A stretch of 64,000 bases of DNA from Caviibacter sp963550915 (GTDB taxonomy: Bacteria; Fusobacteriota; Fusobacteriia; Fusobacteriales; Leptotrichiaceae), in contig CAUVEB010000002.1 in assembly GCA_963550915.1 (NCBI GenBank), positions 94,824 to 158,823 of the forward strand. The letters run 5' to 3'. Below the pieces are notes generated by a model. The model was given only the letters and a program-made list of their open reading frames with translations, made no database searches and had not been told where the DNA came from. Every line of letters starts with the position of its first letter. Positions within the stretch are counted from its first letter, which is position 1. Shown here one piece after another: positions 44,109 through 53,672 of the stretch. The position numbers and the translations under genes were made by a program.

Positions 44109-45214
44109 TAATTATCCTCCTTAATGTTTGCAAATTTCATACCTTCTTTAGTAAGCTCTGTTTCTATAATCTCTTCTCTTCCGTCATCAAAAGTCATTTT
44201 GATTGAACCGTCAGGATTAAATTTAATATCAGGTGCTCCGTCTACATATACCCATGATTTTACAAAATGATTATTTGGCAATTCAATCATAGGTGGTTTC
44301 TTTTCGTATTCAATCTTTAATGCAAACTCTGAACGAGGTGCAAATGGATCTCCTACAGGCGGATTTAATAAATCAGGTGGCGTTCCGTCTATTGAGAATA
44401 ATGCTGTATTTGAATCCATATCAAGTCTTGGTAATGATTTTAAAAGCCCCCAAGTATAAGCATGTTTTGGATCTTTAAATAGTTCTTTTACTGGTGCTTG
44501 TTCTAATTTTTCTCCAGCATACATAACTATTACATTATCAGCAGTTTCTGCAACAACTCCTAAATCGTGAGTGATAAGGATAACGGCTATATTAAGCTCT
44601 TTTTTTAACTCATTAATTAAGTCTAATATTTGTGCTTGTATTGTAACATCTAAAGCTGTTGTTGGTTCATCACAGATTAATAAATCTGGTTCACAAGCTA
44701 GTGCTATTGCAATAACAACTCTTTGACGCATACCTCCAGAAAATTGATGTGGATATTGTTCAAATCTTTCTTCAGGTTTAGGTATTCCTACTTTTCTTAG
44801 CATTTCAATTGCAAGTTCTTTAGCCTTTGCTTTTGAAACTTTTTTATGTATCATTATCCCTTCCATTATTTGTTTTCCAACTTTAATTACGGGATTTAGT
44901 GAAGTCATAGGATCTTGGAATATCATCCCTATTCTTCCACCTCTATATTTTCTCATTTCTTTTTCAGGAAGTTTTAATAGATCAACTCCGTCAAAAATTA
45001 TTTCACCACTTTTTATTTCTCCTGGTGGCATAGGTATTAATCTCATTATTGTTTGTACAGTAACAGATTTACCACTTCCTGATTCTCCAACTATTGCTAG
45101 TGTTTCTCCCCTTTTTACTGAAAAATTAATATCTCTTAATGCTTTTACTTCTCCAGCATAGGTATTAAAAGAAACACTTAAATTTTTAACTTCTAAAATA
45201 TTGTTTGTTTCCAT
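44108..45214 (-). CDS. oppD: Oligopeptide ABC transporter ATP-binding protein OppD
   Basis: A 368-residue ATPase. Walker A GESGSGKSVTVQTIMRL near residue 40, QDPMTSLNPVIKVG, signature FSGGMRQRVVIAIALA, and Walker B LLICDEPTTALD. It includes the oligo-HPY domain (HAYTWGLLKSLPRLD ... GTPPDLLNPPVGDPFAPR). It carries about 30-40 extra residues at the C-terminus with an acidic MTFDDGREEIIETELTKEG stretch compared with the usual 330. Sixteen bases follow the oppC stop. Confidence 0.94.
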   Translation of the reverse strand: METNNILEVKNLSVSFNTYAGEVKALRDINFSVKRGETLAIVGESGSGKSVTVQTIMRLIPMPPGEIKSGEIIFDGVDLLKLPEKEMRKYRGGRIGMIFQDPMTSLNPVIKVGKQIMEGIMIHKKVSKAKAKELAIEMLRKVGIPKPEERFEQYPHQFSGGMRQRVVIAIALACEPDLLICDEPTTALDVTIQAQILDLINELKKELNIAVILITHDLGVVAETADNVIVMYAGEKLEQAPVKELFKDPKHAYTWGLLKSLPRLDMDSNTALFSIDGTPPDLLNPPVGDPFAPRSEFALKIEYEKKPPMIELPNNHFVKSWVYVDGAPDIKFNPDGSIKMTFDDGREEIIETELTKEGMKFANIKEDN

Positions 45215-45229
45215 TTTAATTCCTTTCTA

Positions 45230-46195
45230 TTAATCTCTTAGCTTAGGGTTTAATGCATCACTTAATGCATCTCCTATTATATTAAATGATAATGTTATAA
45301 GTGATATTGTAACAGCCGGTATCATAAATAGATACATATATGAATTTATTTCTTTAAATCCGTCTGATACAAGATTTCCAAGTGATGCTGCTGGTATTGG
45401 TACACCTAATCCTATAAAGCTTAGAAAAGCTTCAGAGAATATTATTGATGGTATATCCATAGTAAGCTTAACAATTATTACACTTAAAGTATTAGGTATT
45501 AAGTGTTTTGTTATTATCCACCAGAAATTTGCACCTAAGGCTGTTGATGCCATAACATATTCATTTTCTTTTATCTTAAGAACCTCACCTCTAACAAGAA
45601 GTGCGTATCCAAGCCAACGAGTAAGAGAAAGTGCTATTATTATTGTTTTAATACTATTTCCTAGTATAACCATAAGTAATATTATATATATCATTGATGG
45701 TATTGATATTATTACTTCAATAAATCTAACCATTATCATGTCTATATATCCACCAAAATACGCTGCTATTGAACCATAGATAGTTCCTATTATTACACAT
45801 ATAGAAGCAACTATAACTGCAAGTTGCATTGATACCCTTATACCTTGTGCTATTCTTGCAAATAAGTCACGTCCTAAAGAGTCTGTTCCTAGTATATGCC
45901 CTGATTTAAATCCTTTAATAGGGTTTAAAAATCTCATAGCTGTATCTTGTTCATAATATGTATATTTTGTTAAAAATTGTCCAAATACTGCAATAAATAA
46001 ACCAAATCCTAAAAAGAATAGAAATGACATTGCAAGTTTATTCTTTTTTAATCTTCTCCAAGCATCTTGCCAGTATGTAATACTTGGTTTAAATATTGTT
46101 TCACTTTTACTTCTATCAGGTCCTACAAATGTAAAATCTTCAGGGACTGTAGTATATTTTTCTCTATCATAATTTGCGTTAAATCTATTAGCCAT
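45230..46195 (-). CDS. oppC: Oligopeptide ABC transporter permease OppC
   Basis: A 321-residue inner membrane permease. An N-terminal cytoplasmic tail (1-50) with WQDAWRRLKKNKLAMSFLF leads into the first helix. Five more helices follow, and the BPD_transp_1 EAA-type loop ASTALGANFWWIITKHLIPN near residue 215. GTDSLGRDLFARIAQGIRVS is a DppC/OppC signature. The start overlaps the oppB stop by one base. Confidence 0.94.
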   Translation of the reverse strand: MANRFNANYDREKYTTVPEDFTFVGPDRSKSETIFKPSITYWQDAWRRLKKNKLAMSFLFFLGFGLFIAVFGQFLTKYTYYEQDTAMRFLNPIKGFKSGHILGTDSLGRDLFARIAQGIRVSMQLAVIVASICVIIGTIYGSIAAYFGGYIDMIMVRFIEVIISIPSMIYIILLMVILGNSIKTIIIALSLTRWLGYALLVRGEVLKIKENEYVMASTALGANFWWIITKHLIPNTLSVIIVKLTMDIPSIIFSEAFLSFIGLGVPIPAASLGNLVSDGFKEINSYMYLFMIPAVTISLITLSFNIIGDALSDALNPKLRD

Positions 46196-47169
46196 TAATT
46201 ACTACCTCCCCCAAGTTTAATTTTAGGATCTACTAACGCATATACCAAGTCCATAATTAAAATCATAAGTATTAAAAATGCTGCATAAAATATTGTAACT
46301 CCTAAAACCATTGTATAATCTCTATCAATTATACTTCCTATATAATACTTACCTAATCCTGGTATTCCAAACATTGTTTCAATTACGAATGACCCTGTTA
46401 AAACTCCTGCTATTGACGGAGTTATAGTTGTAACTATTGGAAGTATCGCATTTCTTAATGCATGTTTCATTATTATATTAAATGGACTAACTCCTTTTGC
46501 TATTGCAAGTCTTATATAGTCTTGTTCCATAATTTCTATCATCTTACTTCTCATAAGTCTTGCAACTTGTGCTACTGAGAAAAATCCAAGAGCTATAACT
46601 GGCAATATTTTTTTAGATGGTGCATCCCAACCAGTTAGTAATATTCTACCAAATGGTAAATGCCAAGTATCTATAAATAGTCCTTTATGTATATTTACGA
46701 CATATAGTTGTAATAATCCTGCTATAACAAAGCTTGGTACTGATATACCAATTACTGCTATAACCATTGATATATGATCTAATTTTTTTCCTCTATTAAG
46801 TGCAGATATTATTCCTAAAGGGATACCTACAACAAGACCGAATATTAAAGCTCTTGCCCCTAGGTCTGCTGATGTTGGGAAGCTGTTTTTTATAACTGCA
46901 TTTATAGTTCTTCCCTTTTCTTTCATTGAAAGTCCCAAATCTCCCTTACTAAGTTGTTTTAAATATGTAAAATATTGTGTGCTAAGTGGCTTATCCAAAT
47001 TATATTTTGCCATTAAGTTAGCTTTTACCTGCGGTGGTATTGCTTTTTCACTTTGAAATGGATCACCTGGTAATTGATGAAGTAATAAGAAAGTTAATGT
47101 TATTACTAAAAGTAAAGTTACCATACTTGCGATCAATCTCTTAAAAATGAAATTTATAACATTTTTCAT
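46195..47169 (-). CDS. oppB: Oligopeptide ABC transporter permease OppB
   Basis: A 324-residue permease, first gene of oppBCDFA. N-terminal helix (FKRLIASMVTLLLVITLTFL), the LPGDPF motif, and the EAA loop RLAIAKGVSPFNIIMKHALR near residue 220, with six membrane segments. A ribosome site AGAAAGGA precedes the ATG, and a strong promoter lies about 60 bases upstream. Confidence 0.94.
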   Translation of the reverse strand: MKNVINFIFKRLIASMVTLLLVITLTFLLLHQLPGDPFQSEKAIPPQVKANLMAKYNLDKPLSTQYFTYLKQLSKGDLGLSMKEKGRTINAVIKNSFPTSADLGARALIFGLVVGIPLGIISALNRGKKLDHISMVIAVIGISVPSFVIAGLLQLYVVNIHKGLFIDTWHLPFGRILLTGWDAPSKKILPVIALGFFSVAQVARLMRSKMIEIMEQDYIRLAIAKGVSPFNIIMKHALRNAILPIVTTITPSIAGVLTGSFVIETMFGIPGLGKYYIGSIIDRDYTMVLGVTIFYAAFLILMILIMDLVYALVDPKIKLGGGSN

Positions 47170-47227
47170 GATTTATCCTTTCTAATTATTTTTTAAATAA
47201 TGGTTAATTTATCTTAATTTTTCATTC

Positions 47228-47256
47228 ATTATATATTTTATCAATATAAAATGCAA
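47228..47256 (-). promoter_or_regulatory. opp operon promoter
   Basis: Minus strand TTGCAT (47251-47256), 17-base spacer, TATAAT (47228-47233). An inverted repeat AAATGCA-N4-TGCATTT (47249-47266) covers the -35 box and looks like an operator. The rest of the 47170-47441 gap (272 bases) is very AT-rich and shows nothing else I can name. Confidence 0.7.
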
Positions 47257-47266
47257 TAGTGCATTT
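47249..47266. promoter_or_regulatory. Candidate operator over the opp -35 box
   Basis: Inverted repeat AAATGCA/TGCATTT with a four-base centre, perfect on both arms. It overlaps the -35 of the opp promoter. A T-run follows on the plus strand, so it could be a weak terminator, but no plus-strand gene ends here. Confidence 0.45.
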
Positions 47267-47441
47267 TTTTAGATGTAATATTCTAAATTAAAATTAGATT
47301 AAAATTTTAATGTATAAAATTAAATAATTAAAGTATTTTCAATAAATGAGATAGTTTTAATAATAACTTGTATTAATGTAATTATAAATAAATGGTATTG
47401 ATAAAGACTTTTAACATATGGTAGTATTAATTGGTGAGAGT

Positions 47442-47999
47442 ATGAAAGATAAAAATATAAGTTACTTTGAACTATTTTATACTTTATTTATAATAAACGC
47501 ATTTACTTTTGGTGGCGGATACACTATAGTGCCTATAATAAAGGATAAATTTGTAAATGATTTAGACTTAATTGGTGAAAAACAAATGTTAAACATTGTA
47601 TCCCTTGGTCAATCTGTACCGGGTGCTATGGCAATATCAACATCATTTTTAGTTGGATATAAGCTAAAAGGATTTTTAGGAGCTATTGTTGCAGTTTTAG
47701 GAGCTATACTTCCTTGTATATTTGTAATTAGCTTAATATCATATGCGTATATTTCTTTTATAAGTAATGAGTATATAAGAAATGGGTTAAAAGGTATAGG
47801 TGCTGTTGTAAGTGCTGTATTGCTTGTAACGGTTATAAAAATGGTAGTAAAACTTTTAAAGAATAAAAAAAGAGTTTTTTATATGTCAATTTTTTTATTT
47901 TCATTTATACTTAGTTTTATGTTAAATATTCATATAGCTATAATACTAATAATATCTGCTAGTTTAGGGCTAATTTTTAGCAAGGAGGATATAGCATGA
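47442..47999 (+). CDS. Chromate transporter family protein, first half-size subunit
   Basis: A 185-residue membrane protein with five to six hydrophobic segments and the ChrA motif FTFGGGYTIVPIIKDKFV near the N-terminus, plus SLGQSVPGAMAISTSFLVGY. Short-chain CHR proteins work as pairs; the partner follows with a four-base ATGA overlap. Chromate itself may not be the natural substrate. I use ATG 47442 (MKDKNISYF) behind GGTGAGAG; an ATG at 47418 is upstream of that site. Confidence 0.88.
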   Translation: MKDKNISYFELFYTLFIINAFTFGGGYTIVPIIKDKFVNDLDLIGEKQMLNIVSLGQSVPGAMAISTSFLVGYKLKGFLGAIVAVLGAILPCIFVISLISYAYISFISNEYIRNGLKGIGAVVSAVLLVTVIKMVVKLLKNKKRVFYMSIFLFSFILSFMLNIHIAIILIISASLGLIFSKEDIA

Positions 48000-48520
48000 T
48001 ATATATTAAACTTTATATGATATTCTTACAAATAGGTATACTTGCCTTTGGTGGTGGTTATGCAACCTTGCCACTTATACAAAAGTTTTTAGTTGAAAAA
48101 TATGCATTTATAGATGAAACAACAATGCTACACGTTATATCAATCTCTCAAATGACACCAGGACCAATAGCTATAAACTCTGCAACTTTTATAGGAATGA
48201 AGATTGGCGGAATTTTAGGTTCTATAATTGCAACTGCTGGAGTTGTAACTCCACAAATACTTATACTTATGCTATTTTTAAAGTTTATAGGTATAAAAAA
48301 TAAATATGTATTAAAAATGTTAGATGGAATAAATGGAGCAATAGTTGCTCTTATACTGATTGCTACAATCTCTATTATACAAACAGGAGTAATTAACTCT
48401 TTTTCACCATTGATTTTTCTTACTTTTATATTAAGTATATACTTATACCTAAAAGGTATAAGTCTAATAATCTTAATTTTATTTGGTGCTGTAATAGGTG
48501 TTGTAAGTTCATTTATTTAG
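47996..48520 (+). CDS. Chromate transporter family protein, second half-size subunit
   Basis: A 174-residue partner of the preceding gene, with LAFGGGYATLPLIQKFLVEKY and ISQMTPGPIAINSATFIGMK, the mirror of the first subunit's motifs. Five to six membrane segments. The ATGA overlap ensures equal translation. thyA follows after 13 bases, so the folate genes appear to be read from the same transcript. Confidence 0.88.
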   Translation: MIYIKLYMIFLQIGILAFGGGYATLPLIQKFLVEKYAFIDETTMLHVISISQMTPGPIAINSATFIGMKIGGILGSIIATAGVVTPQILILMLFLKFIGIKNKYVLKMLDGINGAIVALILIATISIIQTGVINSFSPLIFLTFILSIYLYLKGISLIILILFGAVIGVVSSFI

Positions 48521-48533
48521 AAAGGATTGCATT

Positions 48534-49403
48534 ATGAAAGAATATTTAGATTTAGTTGATTATGTACTAAAAAATGGAGTTAGAAAAGAAAATAGAACAG
48601 GTGTTGCTACTCTTTCTTGCTTTTCATATTCATATAAAGTTGACTTATCAAAAGGTTATCCACTACTTACTACTAAAAAAATGTATTTCAACTCTATGTT
48701 ACATGAACTGTTTTGGTATTTAAGTGGTAAAGAACACATAAAGGAATTTAGAAAAAAAAGTAAAATATGGGACGCTTGGGCAACAGAAGAAGGACTACTT
48801 GAAACTGCATACGGAAGATTTTGGAGAAGATATCCAGTGCCTGCAAATGGATTAGCTGGAGAAGTTTTTGTTAATGAAAACGATCCTTTTGTAAACAAAG
48901 AAGAAGATGGATCACTAAGTTTTGACCAAATAGGATATATAATACAAACTTTAAAAGAAATGAAAACAAACCCTAATCATAAAAATGGTAGAAGATTAAT
49001 AGTTGTTGCTTGGCATCCTGCTAATGCAAGTATAAGTAAATTACCACCTTGCCATTATACTTTTGCTTTTAATGTGTTGGGTAATAAATTAAATTGTCAT
49101 CTAACTCAAAGAAGTGGAGATATTGCACTTGGTATACCGTTTAATCTTGCTTGTTACTCTCTTTTAACAATGATGATAGCAAAAGAATGTGATTATGAAC
49201 TTGGAGAATTTTCACATACTATAATAGATGCTCATATATATGAAAATCATATTTCAGGGCTTAAAGAACAACTAACAAGAACTCCAAAAACACTGCCTAG
49301 TATAAAAATAGCTGATAAGCCTTTTGATGAACTATGTTTTGAAGACATTACACTTGAAAACTATGTATCAGATGAAATTATTAAGTTTGATGTAGCGGTT
49401 TAA
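48534..49403 (+). CDS. thyA: Thymidylate synthase
   Basis: dUMP plus methylene-THF to dTMP and DHF. The 289-residue product has the catalytic Cys173 in LPPCHYTF, the phosphate-binding RRLIVVAWHP, and QRSGDIALGIPFNLACYSLL. It is about 25 residues longer than E. coli ThyA because of an insertion near residues 90-125 (VPANGLAGEVFVNENDPF), as seen in several other bacterial ThyA. folA follows nine bases later and recycles the dihydrofolate. Confidence 0.97.
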   Translation: MKEYLDLVDYVLKNGVRKENRTGVATLSCFSYSYKVDLSKGYPLLTTKKMYFNSMLHELFWYLSGKEHIKEFRKKSKIWDAWATEEGLLETAYGRFWRRYPVPANGLAGEVFVNENDPFVNKEEDGSLSFDQIGYIIQTLKEMKTNPNHKNGRRLIVVAWHPANASISKLPPCHYTFAFNVLGNKLNCHLTQRSGDIALGIPFNLACYSLLTMMIAKECDYELGEFSHTIIDAHIYENHISGLKEQLTRTPKTLPSIKIADKPFDELCFEDITLENYVSDEIIKFDVAV

Positions 49404-49412
49404 GGTGATAAT

Positions 49413-49868
49413 ATGTTAAGTATAGTAGTTGCTGTAGGTAAAAATCTTGAAATCGGTAAAGATAATAAGCTGTTATGGAATATACCAGAAGATTTAGCTC
49501 ATTTTAAGAGTATAACACAAGGTAAAACTATAATAATGGGTAAAAATACTTATCTTAGTATAGGAAGAGCTCTTCCAAACAGAAAAAATATAGTTATTAC
49601 AGACGATGATAGCCTTGATAATGTAGAGGGGATCGTTGTTTATAAAGATATTAATAAATGTATTTTAGAAAATGATAATGCTATGGTTATAGGTGGTGCT
49701 AGTATTTATAGGCAAATGTTAGATTACTGCGATACACTTCATATTAGCCATGTTGATCTTAGCTTTGAAGATGCAGATACATTTTTCCCACATTTTGAAG
49801 ATAAATTTAATATGACTTATGAAAAGAAATTTAATAATTTTATTTATAGGATTTATAAAAGAAAATAA
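49413..49868 (+). CDS. folA: Dihydrofolate reductase
   Basis: Reduces DHF to THF with NADPH. The 151-residue product has VAVGKNLEIGKDNKLLWNIPEDLAHFK, with the active-site acidic residue Glu in the helix (PEDLAHFK), IIMGKNTYLSIGRALPNRKNI, and MVIGGASIYRQML. Standard length. Natural partner of thyA; the stop codon lies inside the terminator stem. Confidence 0.96.
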   Translation: MLSIVVAVGKNLEIGKDNKLLWNIPEDLAHFKSITQGKTIIMGKNTYLSIGRALPNRKNIVITDDDSLDNVEGIVVYKDINKCILENDNAMVIGGASIYRQMLDYCDTLHISHVDLSFEDADTFFPHFEDKFNMTYEKKFNNFIYRIYKRK

Positions 49869-49890
49869 GTGTCGTTAGACACTTATTTTT
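49863..49890. terminator. Bidirectional terminator between folA and the PTS operon
   Basis: Perfect 11-bp stem AAATAAGTGTC/GACACTTATTT (49863-49873 with 49878-49888), four-base loop, T-run on the plus strand and A-run on the other side. It overlaps the folA stop and abuts the PTS IIB stop. Confidence 0.9.
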
Positions 49891-50206
49891 AGTTATTTTT
49901 ACTATAATGTTCTTCAAGTTTTTTCATAATTTGATCAGCTTTTTTTATAGCATCTCCTGCTGTAACTCTTATTGTTGTTATTCCCTTAAATCTATCTTCA
50001 CCTTTTAAGTTCATACCTTTCATAAGAATTACATAGTCTGTACCAACTAAATCTTCACTTGTTATTTCATTTTCAATACCTATAAGACCTTGTGTTTCAA
50101 CTTTTATTTCATGTCCTGCTTTAGAAAATGTATTTTCAAGAGATTCTGCTGCCATATATGTGTGTGCTACACCTGAAGGGCAAGATGTAATTGCTAAAAT
50201 TTTCAT
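49889..50206 (-). CDS. PTS fructose-type EIIB component
   Basis: A 105-residue stand-alone EIIB of the fructose family: MKILAITSCPSGVAHTYMAA with the phosphoryl-accepting Cys9, and TIRVTAGDAIKKADQIM. It receives phosphate from EIIA and passes it to the sugar at EIIC. It is the last gene of the PTS operon, two bases after the EIIA stop. Confidence 0.93.
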   Translation of the reverse strand: MKILAITSCPSGVAHTYMAAESLENTFSKAGHEIKVETQGLIGIENEITSEDLVGTDYVILMKGMNLKGEDRFKGITTIRVTAGDAIKKADQIMKKLEEHYSKNN

Positions 50207-50207
50207 C

Positions 50208-50648
50208 CTAATTCTCCTTAATAATTAAATTTACTATCTCAGATTTATTTTGAGATGATTTTATTTGATTTATAAATTCATCTTTCATAATCTTTCTTGA
50301 AAGTGATACAAGTATTTTTAAATGTGTATCTACTTGATCTTTTTTAGGTATAGCTAAGACAAATATATTATCAACTTCGCTCTCTTCCCAAAGTATACCT
50401 TTTTTTAGTCTTATAAATACTATACTTGCTCTTTTAATATTTTCTGATTTAGCATGAGGTATTGCAAAGCCAAACTCTAACTCTGTACTTCCACTTTCTT
50501 CTCTTTTTTGTAATTCTTCTATCATAAGTTCTTTTGACTCTATAATACCATTTTCAAAAAGTAATTCTGCTGCTTTATAAAAAACTTCATTTTTATTTTC
50601 TGCATCATAATCTAATAAAATCAAATTTGAATTTAGCATTTCATTCAT
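50208..50648 (-). CDS. PTS EIIA component, fructose/mannitol type
   Basis: A 146-residue PTS_EIIA_2 protein with the phospho-His in FGFAIPHAKSENI (His65) and LAIPKKDQVDTHLKILVSLS. It lies between the regulator gene (three bases) and EIIB (one base). EIIA, EIIB and EIIC are separate chains here, whereas many fructose PTS are fused. Confidence 0.93.
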   Translation of the reverse strand: MNEMLNSNLILLDYDAENKNEVFYKAAELLFENGIIESKELMIEELQKREESGSTELEFGFAIPHAKSENIKRASIVFIRLKKGILWEESEVDNIFVLAIPKKDQVDTHLKILVSLSRKIMKDEFINQIKSSQNKSEIVNLIIKEN

Positions 50649-50651
50649 TTC

Positions 50652-52574
50652 TTATATTTCCTCCCAAAAAAAGTTTTTCATTTCTTGTTCTTTTTCAATT
50701 GAATAGAATTTTTTTAAATTGTTTTTTGTATTTATTATATAGTATAATTTTTTGAAAAATTCTTTACTGTTTTCAACATCTTCTTTTTTTATTGATAGTA
50801 AAAATATTATGTTCATCTTATTCCCGTTATATTCTATACTGTCTTTTAACTTAATTATTAGAATAGATGATTTCTTTACATAAGTACTTTTACAATGGGG
50901 TAATTGTATATTATAACCAATATTTGTAGAATTTATTCTTTCTCTTTTGATTATATCTTCATAAAATCCAGATTTAACATAATCTTTTTCTGTTAAATAC
51001 TTAGAATATTTTTTCATTATTTCTTCAAAATTGTTACCATTTTCTATAAAGCAAAATGTATTTTCGTATAAAATATTTTTTCTTTTACTATTACTATATT
51101 TTTTACTCTTTATATTAAATATTTTTTTATTAATATTATTAATATCATCATCTGTTAATATGCTGTTTATTAATAAAAAGTTATCGTTTTCTAAATCATA
51201 TGTTGAAAGAATTAAATCATAATTGTTAATGTTATTATAGTCTACATTTAAAGTTATATCTAGCTCATTAAACTGCTGTTTTAACTTGTTTTCTAATAAG
51301 TATGTTACAACTTCATTAGTATTTGTTTGTAGACAAGTTTTTATCTTCACCTTATTTTTTAGCATTGCAACTGAAAAATGTAGTGTTATATATCCAATTT
51401 CATCTTCTGTTAAAGTATATCCAAAATATTTTTCAAACAGATTATTACATATCCATATTGCTGAAAATAGACTTGAATATTCCTTTTTTATTGAATCTAA
51501 AAGTGGATTTTGCATAGATAAATAGTAGTTTATCTTAATAAGAGTTTCGTTTAAATGATGAATTAAATTATCATATAACTTACTATCATTTGAAAAATCT
51601 ACTTGTACTATTTCACCAACATTATTTATTATCTCTTTAGTTAATGCCTCTAGCTTACTTTCATATACAACGTCATTTTTAACTTCACCAACAAACTTTG
51701 AGATAATTAAATTTAAAAATAGATACTTACTGTCTGCTGTTCCAATTTTTATATTGAATTTCTTTTCTAAGTTTCTACATATTTGTAGTATAAGTTGGTA
51801 TTCTCTTGTTTTTAAATCCTTGTTATATTCTTTTATATTCTTACTTTCTATATTCTTACCAATTTTGATTCTTTGGATAGTTATTAGAAAATATATAAGG
51901 TTGTTTGTAAAGCTAGTTTGAGTAAATTTAACATTAAGAGCTTTTTCAATATATTTAATTTGGTTATATACATAATTTATATCAATTCCACTAAAAAATA
52001 TGTCAAACTTGTCTTTTAAATCCTTGTCTATATCAAACTTAAGCCTATATTTTAAATGATAATCATATATATTTAAAATTTCTCTTTTCTTTGAAATAAA
52101 TCTAAAAAAGGCTTTTCTAATATTTTCTTCGCTTCCCTCAAGCCATAGACCTCTATTTGTTTTTCTTTTCAAATTTAAGTCGTTAAAGTTAAACCAAACT
52201 TCTATTTGCTTTAGATATCCATTTATTTTTGCATTGTTTAAATTTAAATCTTGTGCAAACGATGAAATAGTATATGTGTCATTTATCATAAAGAAAATAG
52301 ATTTTATATAGTTTTCTATCTTTTCTTGTGTTATCTCATTCATATTTTCTATATACTTTTGACTTAATTTTTTTCTTTTTTCATCATCTATATCAACAAT
52401 TATTCCAACTCTACTTTTCATAGTGATGTTTATATCTTCTTCTTGCTCTATTACTTTTATATACTTCCTTATAGTTTTACTCGATATACCTGTAATAGTA
52501 GCAATTTGACTAGTAGTTATAACATCATTTTGAAGTAGAATATTCATTATTCTTTCTTTTATGTTAGAATCCAT
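50652..52574 (-). CDS. PRD-containing PTS-linked transcriptional regulator (BglG/MtlR-ManR type)
   Basis: A 640-residue activator. Two N-terminal helix-turn-helix units (VITTSQIATITGISSKTIRK near residue 20; TISSFAQDLNLNNAKINGYL near 103), two PRD domains (about 185-400; ESKYLFLNLIISK-type and ENEIGYITLHFSVAML-type segments), and an EIIB-like domain starting KIKTCLQTNTNEVVTYLLE with a Cys at the active-site position. A C-terminal EIIA_2 domain has the His in NIGYNIQLPHCKSTYV. Phosphorylation of PRDs and EII domains by the PTS controls such activators. Its position inside the operon it likely controls supports autoregulation. Confidence 0.85.
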   Translation of the reverse strand: MDSNIKERIMNILLQNDVITTSQIATITGISSKTIRKYIKVIEQEEDINITMKSRVGIIVDIDDEKRKKLSQKYIENMNEITQEKIENYIKSIFFMINDTYTISSFAQDLNLNNAKINGYLKQIEVWFNFNDLNLKRKTNRGLWLEGSEENIRKAFFRFISKKREILNIYDYHLKYRLKFDIDKDLKDKFDIFFSGIDINYVYNQIKYIEKALNVKFTQTSFTNNLIYFLITIQRIKIGKNIESKNIKEYNKDLKTREYQLILQICRNLEKKFNIKIGTADSKYLFLNLIISKFVGEVKNDVVYESKLEALTKEIINNVGEIVQVDFSNDSKLYDNLIHHLNETLIKINYYLSMQNPLLDSIKKEYSSLFSAIWICNNLFEKYFGYTLTEDEIGYITLHFSVAMLKNKVKIKTCLQTNTNEVVTYLLENKLKQQFNELDITLNVDYNNINNYDLILSTYDLENDNFLLINSILTDDDINNINKKIFNIKSKKYSNSKRKNILYENTFCFIENGNNFEEIMKKYSKYLTEKDYVKSGFYEDIIKRERINSTNIGYNIQLPHCKSTYVKKSSILIIKLKDSIEYNGNKMNIIFLLSIKKEDVENSKEFFKKLYYIINTKNNLKKFYSIEKEQEMKNFFWEEI

Positions 52575-52576
52575 AA

Positions 52577-53638
52577 CTATTCAAACTCTATTTCTATTTC
52601 TTTCTCTTCTTCTTCTTTAACTTCTTGTTTTTCTTCAGTAGCTTTTCTTGATTTTAATATATTTACAAGTACAGCTGTTACAAGTGAACCAGCTATTGTA
52701 GCAATAATATATCCTAATTTATTTTCTACAACAGGTAGTACTATCCATCCACCCCAAGGAGCGTGGTTTATAACATTAAGTAGGAATGCAACTATATTAC
52801 CTACCATACCTCCAACAACAAGTGATGGGATAACTCTTATTGGATCTGAAACTGCAAATGGTATTGCACCTTCTGATATACCTATCATACCCATTAATAA
52901 TGCTGCTACTCCTGCATCTTTTTCTTCTTTAGAATATTTTGATGGTGATAAGAATGTTGCTAGTGCCATTCCAATTGGTGGTGTACATATAGCAACCCCT
53001 ACTCCACCCATAAGCCATGGTTGTGTGCTTACTTGAGTTTGTGCAAATAATGTTGCAACTTTGTTTACTGGTCCTCCCATATCAAATGCAGTCATACCAC
53101 CTAATATAGCTCCTAAAACAACTTTACTAGATGATCTAAATGATGATAACATTCCATTTAATGCATTCATTAAGTTTGCAACTGGTGTTCCTATTACAAA
53201 TATAACTATAAATGATACAAATAAACTTCCTGCTAATGGATAAATAAATATTGGTCCTAAAGACTTAAATGTCTTTGATAAAGGTATTTTTTTCAAATAT
53301 AATACAACATAACCTGCGATAAATCCAACTATAATTGCACCTAAGAACCCTGTCTTATATTGAGTAACTGCAATGTGTGTACCTATCATTGCTGGAGCTA
53401 ATGCTGCTCTATCTGCTATTGAATAAGCTATATATCCACCAAGTATTAATGGGAATATTGTTAATCCTGCTATACCTACATCTGATATGTGTTTTAAAAT
53501 ACCAGTTTCAGGTACTGCTCCTTTACCACTCATCATAACAGCAAGTGATAATAAAACCCCTCCTGCAACTATAAATGGAATCATATGACTTGTTCCAAAT
53601 AATAAGTCTTTTTTAAATTTTTCAAGAATCTTTTTCAT
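52577..53638 (-). CDS. PTS fructose-type EIIC permease
   Basis: A 353-residue membrane permease with about nine hydrophobic segments and the fructose-EIIC motifs LLFGTSHMIPFIVAGGVLLSLA, FDMGGPVNKVA and GISEGAIPFAVSDPIRVIP. It ends in a Lys/Glu-rich tail. Sugar specificity within the fructose family cannot be told, and no sugar-phosphate enzyme is adjacent. I use ATG 53638 (MKKILEKFKKD) behind GGAGG; an upstream ATG at 53668 lies before that site. First gene of the operon. Confidence 0.9.
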   Translation of the reverse strand: MKKILEKFKKDLLFGTSHMIPFIVAGGVLLSLAVMMSGKGAVPETGILKHISDVGIAGLTIFPLILGGYIAYSIADRAALAPAMIGTHIAVTQYKTGFLGAIIVGFIAGYVVLYLKKIPLSKTFKSLGPIFIYPLAGSLFVSFIVIFVIGTPVANLMNALNGMLSSFRSSSKVVLGAILGGMTAFDMGGPVNKVATLFAQTQVSTQPWLMGGVGVAICTPPIGMALATFLSPSKYSKEEKDAGVAALLMGMIGISEGAIPFAVSDPIRVIPSLVVGGMVGNIVAFLLNVINHAPWGGWIVLPVVENKLGYIIATIAGSLVTAVLVNILKSRKATEEKQEVKEEEEKEIEIEFE

Positions 53639-53672
53639 ATTATACCTCCAAATTTTTTTCTCTCTCAATTTT

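Noticed and set aside
47249..47270. AAATGCA/TGCATTT plus T-run as a plus-strand terminator
   Set aside because: No plus-strand gene ends upstream; it overlaps the opp -35 box, so an operator is more likely.
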